Shown: piece after piece, positions 5,814 to 8,896 of the stretch
How positions within the stretch are numbered: position 1 is the stretch's first letter
Layout: every line of letters starts with the position of its first letter
Origin: an uncultured Erysipelotrichaceae bacterium
GTDB taxonomy: Bacteria; Bacillota_I; Bacilli_A; RF39; UBA660
NCBI GenBank assembly: GCA_902783215.1
Contig: CACZQD010000014.1
Location: 1-8,896, forward strand
Reading direction: 5' to 3'
Length of the DNA stretch: 8,896 nucleotides
Notes under the pieces: model-generated
Told to the model about the DNA's origin: nothing
Databases searched by the model: none
The model's input: the letters and a program-made list of their open reading frames with translations, nothing else
Translations under genes and position numbers: made by a program

Positions 5814-6875
5814 ATGAAAAAAATATTGTTAATACTTTTGTTAATAATTCCTATGCAAATTAAGGCTATAGATACTAGTGCAACATCTGCTATATTAATG
5901 GATACAGATAATAATAGAATTTTATATTCTAAGAATATACATAAACCAAGATTAATAGCTTCTATTACAAAAATAATGACAGCTACTTTAGCTGTTGAAT
6001 CAGGTAAACTAGATGATGTAGTAACAGTTGATGACACAATAAAAAAAGCATATGGATCTGGAATATATATTAAAGAAGGTGAAAAATTAACACTTAAAGA
6101 TTTATTATATGGATTGATGCTTAGAAGTGGCAATGATGCGGCACTCATGATAGCTAAATACGTGGGTGGAAGTGTTGAAAACTTTGTTGATATGATGAAT
6201 AATAAAGCAACTGAAATAGGAATGAAACATACTGAGTTTAACAATCCGAGTGGCTTAGATGAAGAAAAAGGTAATTATTCTACAGCATATGATATGGCTA
6301 TACTAACAAGCTATGCTATGAGGTTAAAAGAATATAAAAATATTGTTAAAACGAAGAAATATACTTTAAAGACAAATAAAAATTCTTATGTTTGGTACAA
6401 TAAACATAAATTATTAAAAAGATATAAATATACTACAGGAGGTAAAACTGGTTTTACGAAAAAAGCTAAAAGAACTTTAGTCACTACAGCATCCAAAAAC
6501 GGGGTTAATTTAGTTGTAGTTACTTTAAATGATGGTAATGATTTTCAAGATCATATGAATTTATTTGAATATGGTTTTAATAATTTTCAAAATTATTCAA
6601 TATTAAAAAAAGGTAATATTAATATCTATCATGAAAAATACTATCAAAACTATCAGTTGTATGTAAAGAATAATTATAATTATATTCTAAGTAAAGAGGA
6701 AAATAGTTCTATAGTACTCAAATATGAATTAGTTAAACACAGTAAAATAAGTAAAAATAAATCAATAGGAAAAGTTATAGTAAAAATAGGTGATAAAGAG
6801 ATACATACTGAGAAAATATACGCAAAACGTAAGAAAAACACTAAAGGATTTTTGAGGAGATTATTAAATGGTTAA
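5814..6875 (+). CDS. dacB: D-alanyl-D-alanine carboxypeptidase DacB (PBP5*), spore cortex
   Basis: This serine DD-carboxypeptidase removes the terminal D-Ala from peptidoglycan stem peptides. In B. subtilis, DacB acts in the mother cell to limit cortex cross-linking. The 353-residue protein has a signal peptide at about 1-18 (cut after IKA). The penicillin-binding motifs are S50-I-T-K53 (SxxK), SGN (105-107) and KTG (211-213). Long stretches match DacB, including YGLMLRSGNDAA and YSTAYDMAILT. A C-terminal beta domain spans about 250-335, and the end (GFLRRLLNG) may be a short amphipathic membrane anchor. ATG 5814 follows AGGTGAG at 5804-5810. It overlaps spmA by eight bases, so the two are translationally coupled. 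DacF is the main alternative, but the spmA-spmB neighbours favour DacB. Confidence 0.88.
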   Translation: MKKILLILLLIIPMQIKAIDTSATSAILMDTDNNRILYSKNIHKPRLIASITKIMTATLAVESGKLDDVVTVDDTIKKAYGSGIYIKEGEKLTLKDLLYGLMLRSGNDAALMIAKYVGGSVENFVDMMNNKATEIGMKHTEFNNPSGLDEEKGNYSTAYDMAILTSYAMRLKEYKNIVKTKKYTLKTNKNSYVWYNKHKLLKRYKYTTGGKTGFTKKAKRTLVTTASKNGVNLVVVTLNDGNDFQDHMNLFEYGFNNFQNYSILKKGNINIYHEKYYQNYQLYVKNNYNYILSKEENSSIVLKYELVKHSKISKNKSIGKVIVKIGDKEIHTEKIYAKRKKNTKGFLRRLLNG

Positions 6876-7449
6876 TATTATTTGGATAATATTTATTATA
6901 TGTGGAATTATTTTTGGATTTGTAACAAATAATATGACAGTAGTTAATAATACAATAATGGAAAGTGCCACTAAAAGTTTAGATATGATAATCAAAATAT
7001 TTCCTGTATTAGCTTTATGGATGGGATTAATGAATATAGCATCAAAATCAAAATTATTAGATAAATTATCAAAACTTCTATCCCCTATATTAACTAAGCT
7101 TTTTCCTGAAATACCTAAAAATCATGAATCATTAAGTCTTATCGCAAGCAATATTATTGCTAATATGTTTGGACTTGGTTCAGCTGCTACACCATTTGGT
7201 CTTAAAGCTATGGAATCACTTCAAAAATTAAATAAAAAAAAAGATACTGCAACACGGAGTATGATAACCTTTTTAGTAATTAATACTAGTGGTGTGACAA
7301 TAGTACCAACAACTATTATTTCTATGCGTTTAATGCATGGATCTAATGAACCTACAAAAATAGTTTTAGCTTGTTTAATAAGTACAGTTTGCTCTACTAT
7401 AGGAGGTATTATTGTCGATCGATTTTTAGCAAGGAGGTATAAAAATTAA
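6868..7449 (+). CDS. spmA: Spore maturation protein SpmA
   Basis: SpmA is a membrane protein of the nucleoside-recognition (Gate) type, needed with SpmB for full dehydration and heat resistance of the spore core in B. subtilis. The 193-residue sequence has several hydrophobic segments and the family's landmarks: VNIIW at the start, LWMGLMNIA, KLFPEIPK, ANMFGLGSAATPFGLKAME and SMITFLVINTSGVTIVPTT. Its length is close to that of the B. subtilis protein. ATG 6868 lies eight bases inside the end of dacB and follows GAGGAG at 6854-6859. The TAA stop at 7447-7449 shares one base with the proposed ATT start of spmB, so the three genes form a tightly coupled unit. What SpmA transports, if anything, is not established. 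Confidence 0.92.
   Translation: MVNIIWIIFIICGIIFGFVTNNMTVVNNTIMESATKSLDMIIKIFPVLALWMGLMNIASKSKLLDKLSKLLSPILTKLFPEIPKNHESLSLIASNIIANMFGLGSAATPFGLKAMESLQKLNKKKDTATRSMITFLVINTSGVTIVPTTIISMRLMHGSNEPTKIVLACLISTVCSTIGGIIVDRFLARRYKN
7431..7438 (+). promoter_or_regulatory. Strong ribosome binding site that decides the spmB start
   Basis: AAGGAGGT is a full anti-16S match inside the end of spmA. It is six bases from ATT 7445 but 39 bases from the first ATG at 7478, which has no such site of its own. It therefore points to a non-ATG start at 7445. Confidence 0.7.
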
Positions 7450-7963
7450 TTATATATCTAATTTAATTATACCTTTAATGGTGTTAATCATAATTATTTA
7501 CGGAGTAAAAAATGGATTAAATGTATATGAAACCTTTTTAGAAGGAGCTACTTCATCATTCTCAATGATTACAACACTTTTTCCAACCTTTTTAGCAATG
7601 ATGTTAGGGGTTAATTTATTGATTGATAGTGGTTTTTTAACTTTTTTATTAAGCTTTTTTAAACCTTTATTTATGCTACTAAATATCCCAACAGATATCC
7701 TCCCTTTAGCAGCTATTAGACCAATTTCTGGGACAGCTACCTTAGCTTTACTCAATAACATTTATACTAAATATGGAACCGATTCAACAACCGGATTACT
7801 AGCTTCTGTTATGCAAGGAGCTACTGATACAACTTTATATGTTATCACTTTATACTTTGGTAGTGTTGGTATTCGCAAAATAAGATATTCACTTTTTGCC
7901 GGATTATGTGCTGATCTAATAGGAATAATTGCTAGTATAATAGTTGTTAAATGTCTTTTTTAA
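7445..7963 (+). CDS. spmB: Spore maturation protein SpmB, probable ATT start
   Basis: SpmB is the membrane partner of SpmA in spore core dehydration. From ATT 7445 it has 172 residues, near the B. subtilis length; the first ATG (7478) would give only 161 and cut into the first membrane helix. The codons before that ATG read NYISNLIIPL, matching the ISLWIIPLL-like start of known SpmB. Landmarks are YETFLEGA, PLAAIRPISGTATLALL, ASVMQGATDTTLYV and ADLIGIIAS. An in-frame stop at 7427-7429 bounds the frame, no ATG, GTG or TTG lies between it and 7478, and AAGGAGGT is at 7431-7438. The start overlaps the spmA stop by one base (ATTAA). Family is firm; the start codon needs checking, since one base change at 7447 would restore ATG. 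Confidence 0.85.
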   Translation: MNYISNLIIPLMVLIIIIYGVKNGLNVYETFLEGATSSFSMITTLFPTFLAMMLGVNLLIDSGFLTFLLSFFKPLFMLLNIPTDILPLAAIRPISGTATLALLNNIYTKYGTDSTTGLLASVMQGATDTTLYVITLYFGSVGIRKIRYSLFAGLCADLIGIIASIIVVKCLF

Positions 7964-7972
7964 TGTTATAAT
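7944..7972 (+). promoter_or_regulatory. Promoter of rluB
   Basis: TTGTTA (7944-7949) and TATAAT (7967-7972) are 17 bases apart, and TGT before the -10 makes it extended as well. It is the best-formed promoter in the window. It overlaps the 3' end of spmB and gives a leader of about 20 bases holding AAAGGGG (7985-7991). Confidence 0.7.
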
Positions 7973-7998
7973 AAGTAACAGCTGAAAGGGGCATTAAA

Positions 7999-8730
7999 AT
8001 GGAAAGATTACAAAAAATAATAGCAAATTCAGGATATTGTTCTAGACGTAAAGCTGAAGAATTAATAAAAAAAGGACTAGTAAAAGTTAATGGACAAGTT
8101 ATTAAAGAACTTGGAACAAAAAGTAGTTATGATGATTATGTTGAAGTAGAAGGTCAGACAATTAATAAAAAAGAAGATAAAGTATATTATCTTCTAAATA
8201 AACCTAGGGGAATAATTACTAGTACAAATGATGATAAAGGAAGAAAAACAGTAATAGATCTAATACCAACTCAAATAAGAATATATCCAGTTGGAAGATT
8301 AGATTATGATACAACTGGATTAGTATTATTAACAAATGATGGACAGTTAGCTAATTTAATGATGCATCCTTCTAATAATATTGATAAAGTTTATGTAGCT
8401 AAATTAAAAGGAATAATCACTAAAGAAGAATTAAAAAAATTAGAAAAAGGTATTGTTATTGATGGAAAAAAGACAAGCTAGTGCAAAAGTAAATTAGTTA
8501 GAATTGATAAAAAAACAAATACTTGTATTGTTAAATTAATTATTCACGAAGGAAGAAATCATCAAGTTAAAAAGATGTTTGATGCGATTGGATATCAGGT
8601 ATTAAAATTAAAAAGAGAAGCCATATCATTTCTTACACTTGATGGAATAAAATCAGGAGATTACCGAGAACTATCAATTAAAGAAGTAAAAAGCTTATAT
8701 AGTTTAGCTAAAAATGGTAATAAGAATTAA
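7999..8730 (+). pseudogene. rluB: rluB, 23S rRNA pseudouridine synthase B, reading frame interrupted
   Basis: RluB makes a pseudouridine in 23S rRNA near the peptidyl transferase centre (position 2605 in E. coli numbering). Residues 1-56 form an S4 RNA-binding domain (SRRKAEELIKKGLVKVNG). The catalytic domain has LLNKPRGIITS and GRLDYDTTGL with Asp102. A TAG at 8479-8481 stops the frame after 160 codons, yet the same frame continues to 8730 with clear RluB sequence (IHEGRNHQVKKMF, VLKLKRE), for 243 residues in all. Between 8466 and 8493 the family motif fits another frame: one A fewer at 8466-8471 and one A more at 8491-8493 give DGKRQASAKVKLV, as expected. Two compensating length changes in A runs are thus the best reading: sequence error or a real lesion. 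ATG 7999 follows AAAGGGG. Its place after spmB is as in B. subtilis. Confidence 0.8.
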
Positions 8731-8779
8731 ATTAAAAATTGCTTATTAAACACAAAAAAGATAATATAATAGAAAAATA

Positions 8780-8809
8780 AAAACTAATAAATACTAGTTT
8801 ATTAGTTTT
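8780..8809 (+). terminator. Terminator after rluB, AT-rich perfect inverted repeat
   Basis: AAAACTAATAAA (8780-8791) and TTTATTAGTTTT (8798-8809) form a perfect 12-base stem around a six-base loop. The T tract is part of the right arm and the A run part of the left, so it may work in both directions. It is 49 bases after the rluB stop. Confidence 0.55.
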
Positions 8810-8811
8810 CC

Positions 8812-8836
8812 AGAGTGTTGACAAAGGTCAACCTCT
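8812..8836. repeat. Inverted repeat GTTGAC-AAAG-GTCAAC with flanking AGAG/CTCT
   Basis: GTTGAC (8817-8822) and GTCAAC (8827-8832) pair perfectly around AAAG, and AGAG (8812-8815) pairs with CTCT (8833-8836) across one bulged T. It lies between the rluB terminator and a -10 box at 8859. It could be a second terminator, since T-rich sequence follows, or an operator for the next gene. Confidence 0.5.
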
Positions 8837-8858
8837 TTTCTTTATGCAAAAAATGTTG

Positions 8859-8864
8859 TATAAT
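8859..8864 (+). promoter_or_regulatory. Candidate -10 box for a gene beyond the window
   Basis: TATAAT, followed by AAGTATG, has only a weak T-rich match at the -35 position. The TTGACA at 8818-8823 is 35 bases away, too far to pair with it. No coding sequence begins before the window ends. Confidence 0.4.
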
Positions 8865-8896
8865 AAGTATGTAAGGTTGCTTATTGTTTTACCGAA

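Noticed and set aside
5786..6244. Minus-strand open frame of 152 codons
   Set aside because: It lies opposite the strongly conserved N-terminal half of dacB, has no convincing ribosome binding site and resembles no family.
7498..7761. Minus-strand open frame of 87 codons
   Set aside because: It is the antisense shadow of spmB.
8466..8481. A-AAA-AAG slippery heptamer in rluB as a programmed -1 frameshift site
   Set aside because: It is in the right register for -1 slippage, but the -1 frame reads only six codons to a TAA at 8491. The family match needs a +1 shift and then a return, so programmed slippage does not help.
8479..8481. TAG decoded as an amino acid (amber recoding)
   Set aside because: TAG ends two other genes here (916-918 and 5682-5684), and the residues around the rluB TAG fit the family poorly in that frame. 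A double indel in A runs explains the segment better.

Overview
The window is strongly AT-rich DNA with every supported gene on the + strand. It reads as chromosome from a low-GC Bacillota (Firmicutes), probably a lineage with a compact genome. The basis is close similarity to Bacillus-type sporulation proteins, AGGAGG-type ribosome binding sites, short intergenic gaps and many AAA/ATT/TTA codons. TGA ends one gene just at a terminator, TGG is used for Trp and no gene has an internal TGA, so the standard bacterial code (not code 4) fits. The exact taxon cannot be told from the sequence.

Left part (1-3443): a membrane-anchored protein with two extracytoplasmic Ig-like repeats stands alone (91-918). 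After a 268-base gap holding a weak terminator-like hairpin and an extended -10 promoter comes a three-gene unit: a glycerophosphodiester phosphodiesterase, an RlmI-type SAM methyltransferase and a short RluA-type pseudouridine synthase. It closes with a clear Rho-independent terminator.

Middle part (3444-5731): an unrecognised Asn-rich soluble protein is followed by cwlD, the cortex amidase that helps form muramic delta-lactam in spores. Next is an unrecognised two-pass membrane coiled-coil protein with its own promoter and terminator.

Right part (5732-8896): dacB, spmA, spmB and rluB stand in the order known from Bacillus subtilis. DacB trims cortex peptides, SpmA and SpmB act in spore core dehydration, and RluB modifies 23S rRNA. 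With cwlD this makes a spore-cortex group and suggests that the organism, or a recent ancestor, makes endospores. rluB has its own good promoter.

Three points deserve checking at base level. spmB seems to start at an ATT codon that overlaps the spmA stop. rluB has an in-frame TAG inside a short segment best explained by two compensating one-base length changes in A runs. The dacB leader contains a terminator-like hairpin between a candidate promoter and the ribosome binding site. I found no CRISPR array, tRNA, rRNA, insertion sequence or phage gene, and no clear sign of a new multi-gene system; the novelty is in these local details and in two uncharacterised proteins.
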